A stretch of DNA of 64,000 nt from Pleurotus djamor (taxonomy: Eukaryota > Basidiomycota > Agaricomycetes > Agaricales > Pleurotaceae): the NCBI GenBank assembly GCA_029747585.1, contig JAPEVF010000119.1, positions 1 to 64,000 on the forward strand, in the 5' to 3' direction. Below are positions 39,706 to 52,373 of this stretch, piece after piece. The stretch's first letter is position 1. Each line of letters begins with the position of its first letter. Both the position numbers and the translations under genes were made by a program. Under the pieces are notes generated by a model. It did not search any database and had not been told where the DNA came from. It saw nothing but the letters and a program-made list of their open reading frames with translations.

Positions 39706-41753
39706 ATGTCCGGCCTCAAAAACTCGCCCTTTGGAAAGCGACTCCGAGCCTCGCATCTCGACAACTCGGAGGAGGAGGGCCATCGCAGAAATAGACCCAG
39801 AATAAACCCAATGTTCGCCGCACCAGACCCACCAACAGCTAACCCAGGTCTCACCGCCAACTCAGTCACCAGCGACAGCAGCAACGGCCCAGATAGTCCT
39901 ATTGACGGCCCACCTCCAAGTCCTTCTCGTGGATCGAAAAAGGATGCACGTCGGGAGTATTTTGGGGACAGATTCGTGCCATCGCGAGATTCGGGGGATA
40001 TGCGCACGTCTTATCATCTCATGGATGACGCGGGTCCTTCAACGCCCTCGAAATCGCGAATCATACCGTCAGAGTCCGACGCGCTCAAGGAACAGGCGAA
40101 CTCGATATTCAACAGCATCCTACACACCGAAGTAACGCCACCTTCGCCCAACAGACCGTCTTCTCCAGCCAGACCACCACCAGCGACCGCCTCATCGTCG
40201 ACCATGGTTCCGCCGACCACACCGACGCGCAAAAACCGCCTTTTTGCTTACTCATCACCAACTACCAAATCCAACCCCGCAACTCCCAATTCATCTCGCC
40301 ATCTCGACTCTACAAACTCCTCTGCTTACTCCATGTCACCAGTTCGTGGTGCATCGACCGACCTTTTACTTTCGCCGAGACGGCATCTTCGTTCTGTATG
40401 CAAGACGCCCTATCGAGTCCTCGATGCGCCCGAACTTGCAGACGACTTTTACCTCAATTTGGTGGATTGGTCAAGTACCAATGTGTTGGGAGTGGGTCTA
40501 GGTTCGTGTGTATATCTATGGACAGCGCACAACGCGGCGGTCAACAAACTCTGCGATTTGGCACCCCATAACGATACCGTCAGCTCAGTTTCATGGGTAC
40601 AGAGGGGTACAACACTGGCGATCGGTACACTTTCTGGACGGCTGCATATCTACGATGCTTCAACACTTCAACTCCTTAGAACCTACCAGAATGCCCATTC
40701 TCAACGCATAGGTGCACTTGCATGGAATTCATACATTCTCTCCTCAGGAAGTCGAGACCGGATGGTGCATCACCGTGACGTGCGATCACCAGACCTACGG
40801 CCCTTCCGCAAATGTGCCGGGCACAAGCAAGAAGTCTGCGGGTTGAAATGGAGTGGTGACGGAGGCGGAACTTCAAGTTCGGCTGGCGTTGGGGGTGTCT
40901 CGGTCAACCTGGCCAGTGGGGGAAATGACAACAAAGTCTGTATTTGGGACCTGAGGGCAAGTCGGCGACCTGGGGGACGAGCAACCGGGACCTCGACGGC
41001 TAGTTTGACGATGGGCGGAGGCGGTGCTACCTTCAATCCAATTTCGACCATTGCCAATCCCACTTCAGGATCTTCCTCCTCTTCCACTCCTTTCACAACT
41101 TCCGCGCCCTCTACACTTGGCAATAGCAACATTGCTTCGAATATGGAAGATTCATCATCGGCAGGAGATATCGCGCCCCTCTGGAAATTTCATGAACATA
41201 CGGCAGCTGTCAAAGCCTTGGCCTGGGATCCTCATATCAACGGTGTCCTTGCGACTGGCGGTGGTACTCAAGACAAGCACATCCGGTTCTGGAATGTTGG
41301 AAATGGCACGATGCTGAATGAGTTGGATACCGGAAGTCAGGTAACGTTATCCATCCCACCGCCCATTAGATTGCGTTTACTGATGACCGCGGTTATCAAA
41401 AGGTCTGCAACCTTATCTGGTCCTTGACATCACACGAACTAGTGTCGACACATGGCTTTTCCTCGACAACTGCGCAGAATCAAATCTGCATATGGAAATA
41501 CCCGAATCTCAATATGGTGGCGTCACTGACTGGCCATACGAATCGTGTGCTGTATCTTGCGATGAGTCCGGATGGGGAGACCATTGTCACAGGTGCTGGG
41601 GATGAGACGTTGAGGTTCTGGAATGCGTTCCCGAAGAATAGTGGAGTGAGAGGGTCGAGTTATGGTAACTCGAATGGGCTGAGCGGGATATATGGACTTG
41701 GAGCGGAGGAGAAGGGCGGGAGTCGGTTGGATTATGGGAAGCTCATCCGGTAG
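39706..41753 (+). CDS. cdh1: Cdh1/Fizzy-related WD40 activator of the APC/C
   Basis: Two exons, 39706-41340 and 41403-41753, give 661 residues. The C-box reads DRFVPSR (residues about 86-92). It is followed by disordered Ser/Pro stretches and then the conserved [19 protein letters not shown] entry into the seven-bladed WD40 propeller, with [40 protein letters not shown] and [11 protein letters not shown]. The last two residues are Ile-Arg, the IR tail that docks on APC/C. Cdh1 recruits substrates to the anaphase-promoting complex late in mitosis and in G1. The [12 protein letters not shown] and [10 protein letters not shown] blocks point to Cdh1 over Cdc20. A Gly/Ser-rich insertion of about 70 residues (40990-41160) sits within the propeller. 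Confidence 0.95.
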
Positions 41754-42885
41754 AGCAATTGCGCGCGAGCGGTTTGCTTTCCAGTTCCAGCGCCGGCAAG
41801 AGGCTCCTCCCCATACTTGTCTCCACACAATGAACAAGCCAGGCAGGCTCCGCCCGTTCATCCCTCCGTGCCCCATTCGCCGCTGCATCGTTGCGGCCTC
41901 ATCGTTCTCACTCAAACGTTGCATTCACACTATTCTCACTGCTTCAACTTAAATTATCCTCTATTCATCCCCAAGTTCCCCAGCTCCCCTCCCCACATCC
42001 CCACATCCCCCAAACATCGCTTCGCTCGCATATCCATCCTCGTACTGTCGCTTTTGATTTCTCCTTACTCTCGATGTGTCTCAAGTAAATTGTTTTGCTT
42101 TATCGATTTTTCATATATTTTCCTCCTTTCTCCCTCTCGCTTCATGTCAATTACTAGTCAGCTAGTTCACTCTCTCGTTCCCTGTCTACCATCGCTTGAT
42201 ATACGTATATCTGACTGTCTTTCCACCTCCCGAATCCTTTCCTTTTTATCTAACCTCTTGACTCTCTTTCGGTCGACCTACCGCTGTGCAAACTTCAAGC
42301 TTCATGTACCCGTGTACATTTCTACATCGATATATACGTTATAAATCGTAGTGCTGTTTCCTTGAGAGCTTCTCCATCAACGCGGACATTTCTCCTTTTC
42401 CCCTTCACTTTATTCTTTGGGACATTTTGACATTCATCTCTTGTGGACTTTGTAACAAATACTCGAGCATAAAGATCCCTCTCCATCGTCCGTGAAAACG
42501 CCTCTGTCGTGTGGTTGTCTTGTAGGAAAATAAAGTTCAAAACAATCCGCCACGCCACCGGCATCCCTTCGGAACTTGAAAAATGAGTCTATATTAGGTA
42601 AACCCAATCCTCTAAACACCTGCAAGCCTGGGGAGCGTTGGTGAAATCCCTGGCTGGATCGCTAGACAAGTAAGATATCCGCTCACCTATCCAGATTCTG
42701 TCTCTTATCACTTTTCCGTTCAACAAGGGGCTGCACAAACTTGGTCGTAAGACACAAATCCGAGTTCTCGAAATCAAAGAAGGGAAGACAGTACCATTTT
42801 TGCCCTGTATGCTTTTTCGCAGCCACAGATATGGCAAAATGCTTGTACGTCAACTCTGTTTCCTTCTGATGCAGCACCCTTACCC
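41754..42885. other. Gene-free, pyrimidine-rich stretch
   Basis: Downstream of Cdh1 the plus strand is strongly C/T-rich (about 41850-42300) with CCCCACATCCCCACATCCCC-like short repeats. The last few hundred bases may hold 5' exons of the next gene, but the frames do not join in a way I can defend. Confidence 0.45.
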
Positions 42886-43466
42886 TTGTGTCCAGTGGCT
42901 CGTACGACAAGTCATTGCTACTCAACCACATCCTCAGCCACCTCCATGTCGCCCAAAACTTTGCCGAAATTGACGGCAAAAGAAAACATGATTGTCCGTT
43001 CCCAAATTGCACCGATGTCGAATATTCGGAGTATGTCTTATTTTTGTCGTTTCGATGCACATCATTCACCATTAAACCAGGGCCAGCGTCGTCGTGTGGG
43101 TCAACCATATGGTTGGCGACCACGGCTACGATTTGCTTGTTTGCTCAGGGGAAGACGACACCACCGGTGACCCTCTCGCACTTGACCCGGCTACCGACCT
43201 CCGCGATAAGTATGCGATCATGTACCTCCCCTACGCCAAGGTGATTTGCAAGGCTTTCCCTGGAATCACCCTTNCCCCCCGTTTGCCTGGCTGTTCACGG
43301 GCCGAAGACGATTACGGACAAATGGACGAAACGCGCGAACGATGACGTCCATGGGCTACGGGCTCAGGATAAGAATGCTCGTGCCGGTCGAAAGCTATAT
43401 CGCGCGAAGCGAATTGTTGAGTCCGACGAAGAAGAAGAGTCGAATGAAGAGTCGAACAAAGAATGA
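42886..43466 (+). CDS. Unknown protein, 3' part; one ambiguous base breaks the frame
   Basis: An exon with SYDKSLLLNHILSHLHVAQ, AEIDGKRKHDCPFPNC and VEYSE joins, across an intron (donor near 43031, acceptor near 43080), to ASVVVWVNHMVGDHGYDLLV. The frame continues to FPGITL, where an N precedes six C bases (43264). If that N is not a real base, the frame continues PPVCLAVHGPKTITDKW, with a Lys-rich and Glu-rich tail (ESDEEEES), to a stop at 43464-43466. The 5' end is not resolved. I do not recognise the family; the start coordinate is approximate. A minus-strand ORF overlaps 42683-43123 but lacks this splice support. Confidence 0.45.
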
Positions 43467-44145
43467 AAGGGAATTCTCTGGATCCAATAGTTACTCCGTG
43501 ATGGACCTAACTGTTCCTCCTCAATGTACATTATAAGCAGTTTGCAGTTTCAATGATGATGAGCGCCGGATTTTGGTCACGTGACGCTTGTGATCGAAGC
43601 CAAAAGGCCTGGCGCTGACCACTTTTCTCCCTACAGTTCTTAATAGTTTAACCACTATTATGAGGGCACCGCCCTCATTCTTTGGTTATCTAATTTTTGC
43701 CGCCCCAGTCCCAGTGCTCTGCTTGCAACATTGGGACGCGATGACCTTGCTATTGCACTATCGGCTTGTGTCGTCAGGGGATTCCTTTCTCTTTCTTTTG
43801 CTGTTGTCTCTTCGACTCGCCACTTCGGTAGAGTTGTCGACTGGAGCAAATGGAATGACTTGGGATTCCTTTGTTATAAATGCTAGTCAGGCTTGGGAAT
43901 GTATGAGTCACTGTAGTTTTGAAAGGGAATGGAATGTGCTCCGGTGCGGTGTTACATTTCGTGGGTGATGTCCTCGGTGCGTGAATGCCTTCCCCCCACC
44001 ATGATGCGTGAACTCGAAGGATCAAGTACCTATGTGCACTGGAACTTCAAGCATTGATGAACACGGCAAATTGAAGGAAATCTAATCAATTGAACGAAAA
44101 ATCACTACCCTACTGAACAAATCATCGATAGATCCCAGTTACATT
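43467..44145. other. Intergenic region with a CACGTG palindrome
   Basis: GTCACGTGAC at 43576-43585 is a perfect 10-base palindrome with a bHLH core. A 102-codon plus-strand frame (43660-43968) is partly hydrophobic but has no other support. Confidence 0.4.
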
Positions 44146-46960
44146 TCAATTCCATGCAACTTGGGCATAAGCTCCGAGTACGGTGTTGGTCTGCAACGAG
44201 GTGTATACGCCGACATCGTCGTTCGAGAAGACTCTGGCTGTTTGAACAGAGTTGAGCACCCGAATCATTTGAGCTTGAATAAAGTCGACGAAAATCAGAT
44301 CGATGGGGGTGTCCATCGTAACGTTCGGGGCGTTCGAAGAGATGAAATCGGGGAGGGAGAAGAAAGGTAGAGGAGCGTGGGCGATGTCATCGCCAACTCC
44401 AGGACAAGCCTAGAGACAGAGATGAGAAAACAGCGGTTCATGAAGGAGAAAGAGTGAATTCCACTCACATCGCGAGTAACGTATCCCAAAGTCAAGTTCC
44501 CCGCAGCACGTCTCTCCTCTCCATGTCTTCTATCCATCGCCTCAAGCCACTCCCTATATCTTCCATCGATATACCCCTGCGAATACCTCTCTCGCTCTCT
44601 TTCAACCATCTCCTCCAACTCCTCCAGACTCCTCCTCTGCTCACCCTGACTATTCAAAATCGGCAAAACTTCCAGGGCGTTCTGCAACGTGACATTAGGT
44701 ATAAACATGAACTTGTTCGTAAATGGCGAAGCTGTGAGTTGATCGTTCTTCGTGAAGGGGCCGGAGAAGATGTTGAAGCGTTGAGAGCCGGAGTTGGTGA
44801 CGAAGTAGTTGGGGATTGAGGACCGAGTATTGTTGGCGGCTGTGGCGATTGGGACGGCCTGCATGAATGAAGGGATGAGAAGGATCCAAGGAAAGCTAAT
44901 ATGGCAAACCTTTTCGGCAAATAGGGAAAGCAAGGATCCCTCGGATGGGTACGGTGCCCTTTAATCATTGAACGGTCAATTCGCACAGAAATGGCAACTG
45001 AACGACTTACTCGTTAATGAAGTAGTCGCGAGGAGCGACGCCGAAGGTAAAATCAAGATCAAACCTCTTCGCAAGATCCAAGAGACCACGAGTAATGCGC
45101 TTTCCAAAGAAAGTGTCAAATTGTCTGGATTTCTTCTTCGCGTGGAACTGCGATAGGAAGCCAACGATGTGAGTACGGAAATACCAGCTAAAAATCAAAT
45201 GGAATCGTACCTCGTATGTGACTCGGTTAGCATCGAGGTATCGTCGATTGAATTTCAAGGGTTTCTTGCCTCCGCGTCTGCCAAGCTTGACACTCATCCA
45301 ACCTAAGCAAAGTGATGGTAAGCATCGTAGAATCTGACAGATAGAAACTACATGCCTATCGTCTCCATGTATCGCCCACTTTCCAGAGACATACTCCGTT
45401 CATCGGGTTGCACTACAAACTATTCAAAAAGGAGGTCAAGAGGTCGCTAGATGAAAGCCGTACCGCAATCGCGAATGTGGGTGTGCCCACCAAACGTGAG
45501 GATAGGCGTGAATGGGTGGACAGCACGGATGGCGTCAAAGACAAGAGGCCCTAATTACAAGCAATTCGGATTAATTCTTGGATGCGCACGGACTCGAAGT
45601 TTCCACGTACAATCGTCTCTCTGAACTGGCATGTGCCTACAGTATACCAATGTCAAACAATCCACAATCAATAGACAGGAAGCGTACGTACCCAGTAAGC
45701 AAGAAAAAGTCGGGTTCATCCTTGATAGCGTCAAGGAACTAAGTGACAATCACTGTTCAGAGCCCGATGGATGCGAAAGGTCAAAGAGACGTACCCAACG
45801 CTCTTGGACCATATCCACCACCTTCTGTACCGTTGTGTTCTTGGAGTTACTCGTGAAATCGAATAGAACACCGAAAGCCGTTACGCGTCGTCCTCTGTTG
45901 TTGAATTTGATAAACGCCTTGTTTTATTGTCGAAATGAACGGGGGAGAAGCTTACTTCCGTGTTTTGAACTTCGCGAAGCGCTCTATGATGAAAGCAACA
46001 GGTTTGGATACGGCAACAGAACAGAGAATGTCGAAGTAACTTACTTCCAAGTGGGACACTAATAGGGTTCCCTTTCCTGTCCGGGACAGTGATATTGACG
46101 TTGGAGGTCAAGTATCTTCCCTTGAGCTGTGGTGCGAAGTTGGTGTGCATATCGAGGGCGTTCTCGTAGATGTACAATTCATGACTGGTCGAACAGTACA
46201 ATCAGTAACATAATATGGGCGCTGATGGAAGGAAGAAACCCTCACTTTCCAATGGCCATCACATCATACGGAAGCTGCGCCAAGAATTGATTAGACTGTG
46301 CAGTTACGAGAAAAAAGCGTTCGTCATCGTCAGAAATCGAGAAGGATAGGCCATTCCGGTGGAGGGACCCACGTCGTGTGCATCGATGCCTCCTGGAGGG
46401 AAGCCATCCGATAGGCCTGTGCCTGTTGGGGATGCTATTGAAGGCAAGAACACGCGAACACAGGGTATACCACATACCGTCATGCAAGTCGCCAGTGTCC
46501 ACAAGCAAGAGATCGACGTCGCGTTCCTAGAGTGCAGTCAGCATGTGGACCGAACTTGACTGTGATATCCAGAATGAATACACGCACGATAGCTTGGTTT
46601 TTCATATGCGAGATGAAGGAAGCGAAGTCCCCCAAGTCACCGCTGATGGTCAAGCGCAGTGTCAGCAGAGAGAACACGGAATGACCATGAACGGGTAGTT
46701 GACGCGACTGACCTGTAATTGGGCTCTGGCCATGAAGCCTTTTGATGTCCCAACAACCAGCCATGAGTATCGGTTGTATGGAGAATATTGACGTCTCCCC
46801 ATTCCAACGGGCGCGTCGGGGGTGACAAGGGCACCGGTGGAGCTGCTCTTCTGCTATGTTCGTGATGATCATGAGCACCATCGTCGCCACAAGCAAGCAC
46901 CTGAACCGATCCAGCGCAAAGCAGCAAGAGAACGCTGGCCAGCGCCTTGAATCCAGCCAT
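44146..46960 (-). CDS. Secreted 5'-nucleotidase-like metallophosphoesterase
   Basis: The start at 46960 gives the signal peptide [18 protein letters not shown] and a His-rich mature N-terminus. Metal-binding motifs of the calcineurin-like phosphoesterase fold appear in order across many short exons: [15 protein letters not shown] (about 46790), [12 protein letters not shown] (about 46500), GNHELYIYE with its Asn-His formed by splicing near 46200, and GGHTHIRDC (about 45480). Downstream is a 5'-nucleotidase-type C-terminal region ending with [16 protein letters not shown] and a stop at 44146. Such enzymes hydrolyse nucleotides or other phosphate monoesters outside the cell; the substrate cannot be fixed from sequence. 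The start follows from the signal peptide; an upstream open frame begins without ATG. Confidence 0.85.
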
Positions 46961-47996
46961 CGTTGTCAAAGTAGGAGGACAAGAAGCAGAAACTTGGGAA
47001 ACAGAATGCCGAAGCCAAAACCCAGGTCCGCGTACGTTATCCACGGAAGGCTTCCATGTGGATGAGGCCGCAACGCCCAAAGGAATTGCATGGCTCCATG
47101 ATAAAAATAAAGCACATAAAGCCATGATGCACATGCACATGATCTCTCCCCTTAGCTTCTCANCCCCCCGTCACAAACCGCTGCGCTGCCTGTCGTTTCT
47201 GGCGGGCAGGGTGGAAGGAGTTGAACGGAATGAGACTTACTAGTCTATATAGGTCAGAGTACACGTCGAAGAGTCGGCTCGTCCCAATCCACGAGTTGAA
47301 CGATGGAAACAAGCTAAAGAGGGCCAGAACATTGGTGACTATGTTCATGGCCGCTAGGCTCGAAGGTGACTAGTAGTAGCGCTCAGTACAGACGGTGAGG
47401 GCTTCGACGAAACGTGCGTCGTGTTGCCCCTTTACACCCGCAGGTATTGCTTCCACGTCAGATTGAGCTACAGCTGTCGCGATATCTTGCCGTGACTTTC
47501 CCCTGCGTCGAAAAATGCTTCCCTTTTCTATGTACACGTTTTAAGTGGAAGTGCACGGAGTTGATTCAGCTTGAGACGTTGGGAGGGTTCGTCAGACGAA
47601 GACTAATCCCAGTGGGTAGTCCATGGAAGGGATGTGTGGTGAATGAGAGCGGGCCGAATGTCGTGTTCTTGGGTGTGATGAGTAGAGAGAGCTATGAATC
47701 AAGAAGTCAGGTGTGGCGGCACCTGGCCCCAAAATTTCTGGCCTGACCAAGTTTCGTAACTCAAAACATGTCGAATTATATTGGGATTGCAGAACTTGAT
47801 GCGATGAAAGATATGGCTACAAAGAAGGGAGTGGAACGGAAAAGGATGATGATGATATGTCCCTGAACGTCTAAGATATAACTAAGTCATTGATGATCAT
47901 GAGGTATGAGTAAGGACGAATGTATGGAGAGCAGAAGAAAATAGAGTNAAACGCGAAACGAGCGACGAATCCAGGAAAACGGAAATGCAAGGGACA
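46961..47996. other. Intergenic region, no gene seen
   Basis: Promoter of the metallophosphoesterase and 3' end of the Prm10-type gene. N bases lie at about 47162 (before a run of six C) and 47948. The frames present are short and overlapping. Confidence 0.5.
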
Positions 47997-50900
47997 TCAC
48001 AGACTAAATACACCACCAGCCCGTCGACGCGACTGAATTGGATGAACAACAACCAAAGAGATACCCAACCCAACAGAAAGCCCTATCCCGACAGATATCA
48101 ACTGTAAAGCAGTTTGGAAACCAGACACGTAGGAAGATGAGAACCCGGACGATTGTTGGGAAGCGAAGGTGAGAAGACCGCCGTAGCCCAGCCCAGAGGG
48201 TAGTTGGAACAGGATACCGGTGATCTAGACAAAGATGTGGTAAGCCCCGATACAAAGCGGACGAAAGGACGAGAACACCGTACCATGACTATGAATGCGT
48301 TTCCCGAAAAGAATCGACCGTATAAATTGGAAATGACACCGACCGTGAACGCACTGAAAATCTCTTCTAAGCAAAAGAGCAGAAGAACGATCAAGGAAAC
48401 CGTACCCAAATGCCGCGCTGATATCATTTTGGTTTCGAAATCGCTGTGCAGTGAAGTAATTGACCACCCAACCAACACATGCGATAGCGACGAGTAGGAC
48501 CTAGTAGAATGTCAGGAGGTGAGCGGTATCCGGCGTCACGGATTCTTACCATTTCTTTACATCTCCACGGCATCTGATTCCTCAAGCTGAGGGAGAACGA
48601 GTATAACGGGACAGTCAGAAACGCTGTAAACAGCAACACATGAATGAAGGTCAGTCCAAAGTCGATTACGAAGGGAATAATGTGGACCAACCCCAGAATT
48701 TGCTAGGAGTTCGTTGATACCACATCCCTAACGGGTCATGGCTTTGCGTGCAAGCATAATCCTCAGCACCGACAATTGTTCTCTCCCGGATTGTTTGATA
48801 CGCTTCTGCACCGATAGCCAAGCCGAATCCCAAGAACAGCGCGTACATCACGGCGTAGCACAACCGTACGGCTCCGGCGACCATGTTTCTCGACATCAGC
48901 TCGAGTGCGCCCGAAAGGACAATGAAGCCCGGGAGGATAAGCACGACTGAGGCCGACGCGACGGCCGAGTAACAGAACCTATGTGTCTCGGCTAATGCAG
49001 CGGCGAGAAAACTTAAAAGGGTGGCAATGGTTATCCTACAACACGGCCGATAATTAGGTTCTAGATGACTGCGGAGGGAAATCACTCAACTCGAAAATAT
49101 TTGAATACAATTCGTTCCTAACGCTCAACATCTGGATACTAACCAGGAGGGCACCCAGGGGGTATACAACCAGGGCATCGATAAAGCTACCGTTGAATCC
49201 GACGGTACAAATGGCCGAGGAGCACATTCCACCGATTAAGATGGTTTGCCAATACTTATATGTCGGCGGTTTCAACATCAACTCGTCCAAGAGCGGCGAA
49301 GCTTCAGCCACAGAAACTTTGTCGTGGATGACCTAAGTAATCCATGTTAAATTGGAAAAAAACCAGGGGTGGTGAACAAAGACGTACCTTCCAGTACAAC
49401 CGGTACGCTGCTTGGAGTTTGCCAAGGTCCAACGCGCTTGACTGTCGTATGAGGCGGACATTACTCGTCGCCGTCACACTGTCGTCAAAGCTGATGAGGA
49501 TGACGTCGGGGAGGTACATGCAGCTGAGCGGAATATCGAGGACACGCGCGGTGGCCTGAAGTTGCGCTTGCAGGCGATGGGAAGGCCCACCAAACATCAT
49601 CATAGCACGGGCGAGCTTCAGAATAAACTCCTGACGTTTGATGATTTCTGCAACATGACGAGTGATCTAATGAAGATAGAGTTCAATCCGGGAAGTAAGT
49701 CGTGATGATCGGGGAACCTTGAAGCAGGGCGTACGTAGTGTTCCTTCTTCTTTTTCCGTCTTTTCTCTCTATCTTTCCTCCTCTCGTTCTCTTTCCAATC
49801 CTCGTCGTCCGTATGCGTGGGCGTCGAGCGGCCACTCCATCCACCGTGCCCCAGACTCAGGACAGAATGAGCAAAAGGTAAATCTCGGAGCTTATGAGAC
49901 CTCCTTTCTTTCTCCTTTTCCGGCGTGCCCGAGTCCGTAGAAGAAGCGGACTGATTGTGAGTTCGGTCAGTCGACTGAAACCCGGGTGAATGAGCGCTGT
50001 CGGACGCGACTGGGACACCTCGTCGGAAGAGATGGCTATCTAGAGAGTACCTAGAGAAAAGTCAGTACGGGGCTGTCGAGGATGGAAAGGAAGTAAGATG
50101 GAGTACCTTGGGAGATGATACTTGGGTCGCTTCGGGAACTCGCCCGGCCGATCTTCTGCTTCAACTTCATGAGCAAGTGGCGAAGGAGGGCCAATGACAC
50201 TTTCTCGGGTCATCCTCCGAGCTTGAGCAGGCCGCTTTCTCTCGTCTCGGACCCGTTCATCGTAGTAATCCCCTTCGCTGAACGAAGTTCTCGGGGTCGA
50301 AGACTCCGATGCAAAGTTTCGGGAGTCATACAGCGTCAGCAATGTAGATAGCACTCCTCCGCCAACGCCTAGAGGCCTCGGGGACTCTGCATGGCCAATC
50401 TGTTCCACATCCTTTTCGTTGGGATCATTGAGATTTACTGAGCCAGCAAAGTCCTTGCTCTTGATCCTATCATCCCTAGTATGAGCTTGGGCGGAATTGA
50501 CAACAGCTGGTTCCCTCTTTCTCCTTCTCAATCCGAGAAAGCCCTTTCTCGTATGCGCTCGCACAACCTGGGCTGCTTGATGCTCAGCGAAGGCTTCACA
50601 ATTTTCTCGTCCGGGAAGGCCTGCATTTTCTGTCGGCTCGATGTAATTGTCGGGCACACTGTGCTGAGGAGGAGCCGGTGTTGGGGGAACAGAAGGATCT
50701 GTGTCAGATAGGTCCGACGTAGTATTGTCTTCCCTGTCTATTTGAATGTGAGGAGGTTCTGGAGGGCAAGTAATGTCGAGTTTTAGACTTGAAGAAGGTG
50801 TATGAAGGTCTACTTGACCTAGTTGCGAGGAAGAACGATGGTGTTCCAAAGCTGTCGCTAGGTTTCTGAACGCCATCGGCTACGAAGAACAGCACCGTTC

Positions 50901-51094
50901 ATAAATTATGTCGGGGAGTAGCAAAGTGAGAAACGTACGTTAAGGCCCTCCTCGTCCAGTGAGTGTGTACCCCGTTCGTCCATCCATTGGACCTTACGGG
51001 GTGTCTTTGTTCCAGGGCGACCTGGCGTAGGCGGAGTGGAGTCGTTATCGTTTACTGCGGGTTCCGCACGAGGGGAGTCAGTCGGAGAGGGCAT
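47997..51094 (-). CDS. ThrE/Prm10-type multi-spanning membrane protein (DUF1212 family)
   Basis: The first exon starts at 51094 with a disordered Ser/Pro/Thr stretch and the conserved KVQWMDERGTHSLDEEGLN. Splicing joins it to PMAFRNLATALEHHRSS, a pairing typical of fungal Prm10 relatives. After a long cytosolic region comes the conserved catalytic-like domain, with LARAMMMFGGPSHRLQAQL, IPLSCMYLPDVILISF and a series of membrane helices (GFNGSFIDALVVYPLGAL, VASASVVLILPGFIVLSGAL, GFGLAIGAEA and AFTVGVISNLYGRF). The C-terminus reads VVVHPIQSRRRAGGVFSL, stopping at 47997. The family is related to bacterial threonine exporter ThrE; yeast Prm10 is induced by pheromone. Transport is plausible but the substrate is unknown. 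The long N-terminus is usual for fungal members. Confidence 0.85.
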
Positions 51095-52373
51095 CGCGAC
51101 GGTCGAAGTTGAGGACGGCGGACGCAACGAGTGGTGGCTGCTTTATACGATGGATCAGTGTGTTGGAAGTGAGCGGCGGTTGTGGTGGTTGGTGTCCAAA
51201 GCGAGGTAGGGGGAGCAATGGGATCCACGNAAATGTCGATCGGCTAGAACACCAGCACAAAGGCCAATCGCGAAAGAGCGCGATCGTGGACAGAAAAGAC
51301 CATCACGACGTGAGGCAGGCTAATATGACGTACGACCTTCGCTGCTATTCGAAAGTGCACTCCTCCTTTAGGTAAACATGAATGATGATAAGGTCGATAA
51401 GCGAAAATTTCGAGGGTGACTGAGTGAACCATTTGACGGCTCCAAGCCTCCCAAGAATACACCCGGCAGCCGCTTGATTCGCATGAAATGGCTGAGGATG
51501 CTCCAACGGGGTGCCGGCTGCCTCTCCAAAGCCCGTCGTAAGGATTCGCAAGCCCCAGCATGCGAAGAAAGTATCTTGCCAAAGGTCCCGAAGCCGAGGA
51601 AGAGTTCGCTTCGATCATGCCGAATCCGGACTTCGGGGCGGCGAATATTTCGTCATTGCGTCACCAAGACGACACTAACGCTAGAGTAGTGAGTACGAGT
51701 ATTTGGATATTTCTCCCTGGGACTGGGTGTGCATGGCGCGACATTCTATATATGCCTCCTGGCACCAATATCTAGAGCTCTGGGAATTGCTCTCGTGCAA
51801 ACGGCCTTGGGTGAACGCGCTTAGCCTTAGAATAACTCGGCAAGATGACTTGGGATCGCTTACTCAAAGGATGTCTTCTAGTCAGTGCGTGATTTCCCGG
51901 GGTGTGGAGCCTCAAGTGATAGGTGAAATGGCGACAAAGAAAACGGAGGCAAATGATCATGTATGATTGAAATATGGTGTCCTTATTCATGGAGATAATC
52001 TTGGGTACTAATGTTGGTGGAAGGCCTGCCTACGAGAGGCTACAATTTCATTGAGGGTGGGGATGACCTACAGCATGACTTGGTGACTGAGCGCTGAGCA
52101 ACGTTCCAACGAAATGAATGCGTGATGCCTCACAGGTTTGCATGGAGCCCCAGTTCATATGTCGTGACCCATACTTATAGACTTCATCGTGCCGCAGTTC
52201 GTGCTCCTCTTGGCGTAAAAAAGGATTGTGGAGGTTTGGAAGATGTATATATTTAATTCCAGGGCAGCTTGGAGCTGCATGGTTTCTCGTACATGGTCGA
52301 TGGTCGTCGTGGGAGGAAGCAAAGAAATCAGGAGAGCTTTCTGACCGTGCGATCATTTGTTCCCACAGTCAGG
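51095..52373. other. Intergenic region, no gene supported
   Basis: Short frames on both strands overlap, for example 51244-51618 minus and 51474-51775 plus. One plus-strand stretch (51560-51689) has plausible composition but no conserved motif. An N lies near 51230. Confidence 0.4.

Noticed and set aside
41850..42300. C/T-rich stretch considered as a satellite or microsatellite
   Set aside because: No regular repeat unit beyond a few CCCCACATCC copies; more like a pyrimidine-rich intergenic tract.
43660..43968. 102-codon plus ORF with a hydrophobic start
   Set aside because: No conserved motif, no intron support, and the segment is not clearly a signal peptide.
51244..51618. 124-codon minus ORF upstream of the Prm10-type gene
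   Set aside because: Overlapping frames on the other strand and no conserved sequence; the true first exon of the Prm10-type gene starts at 51094.
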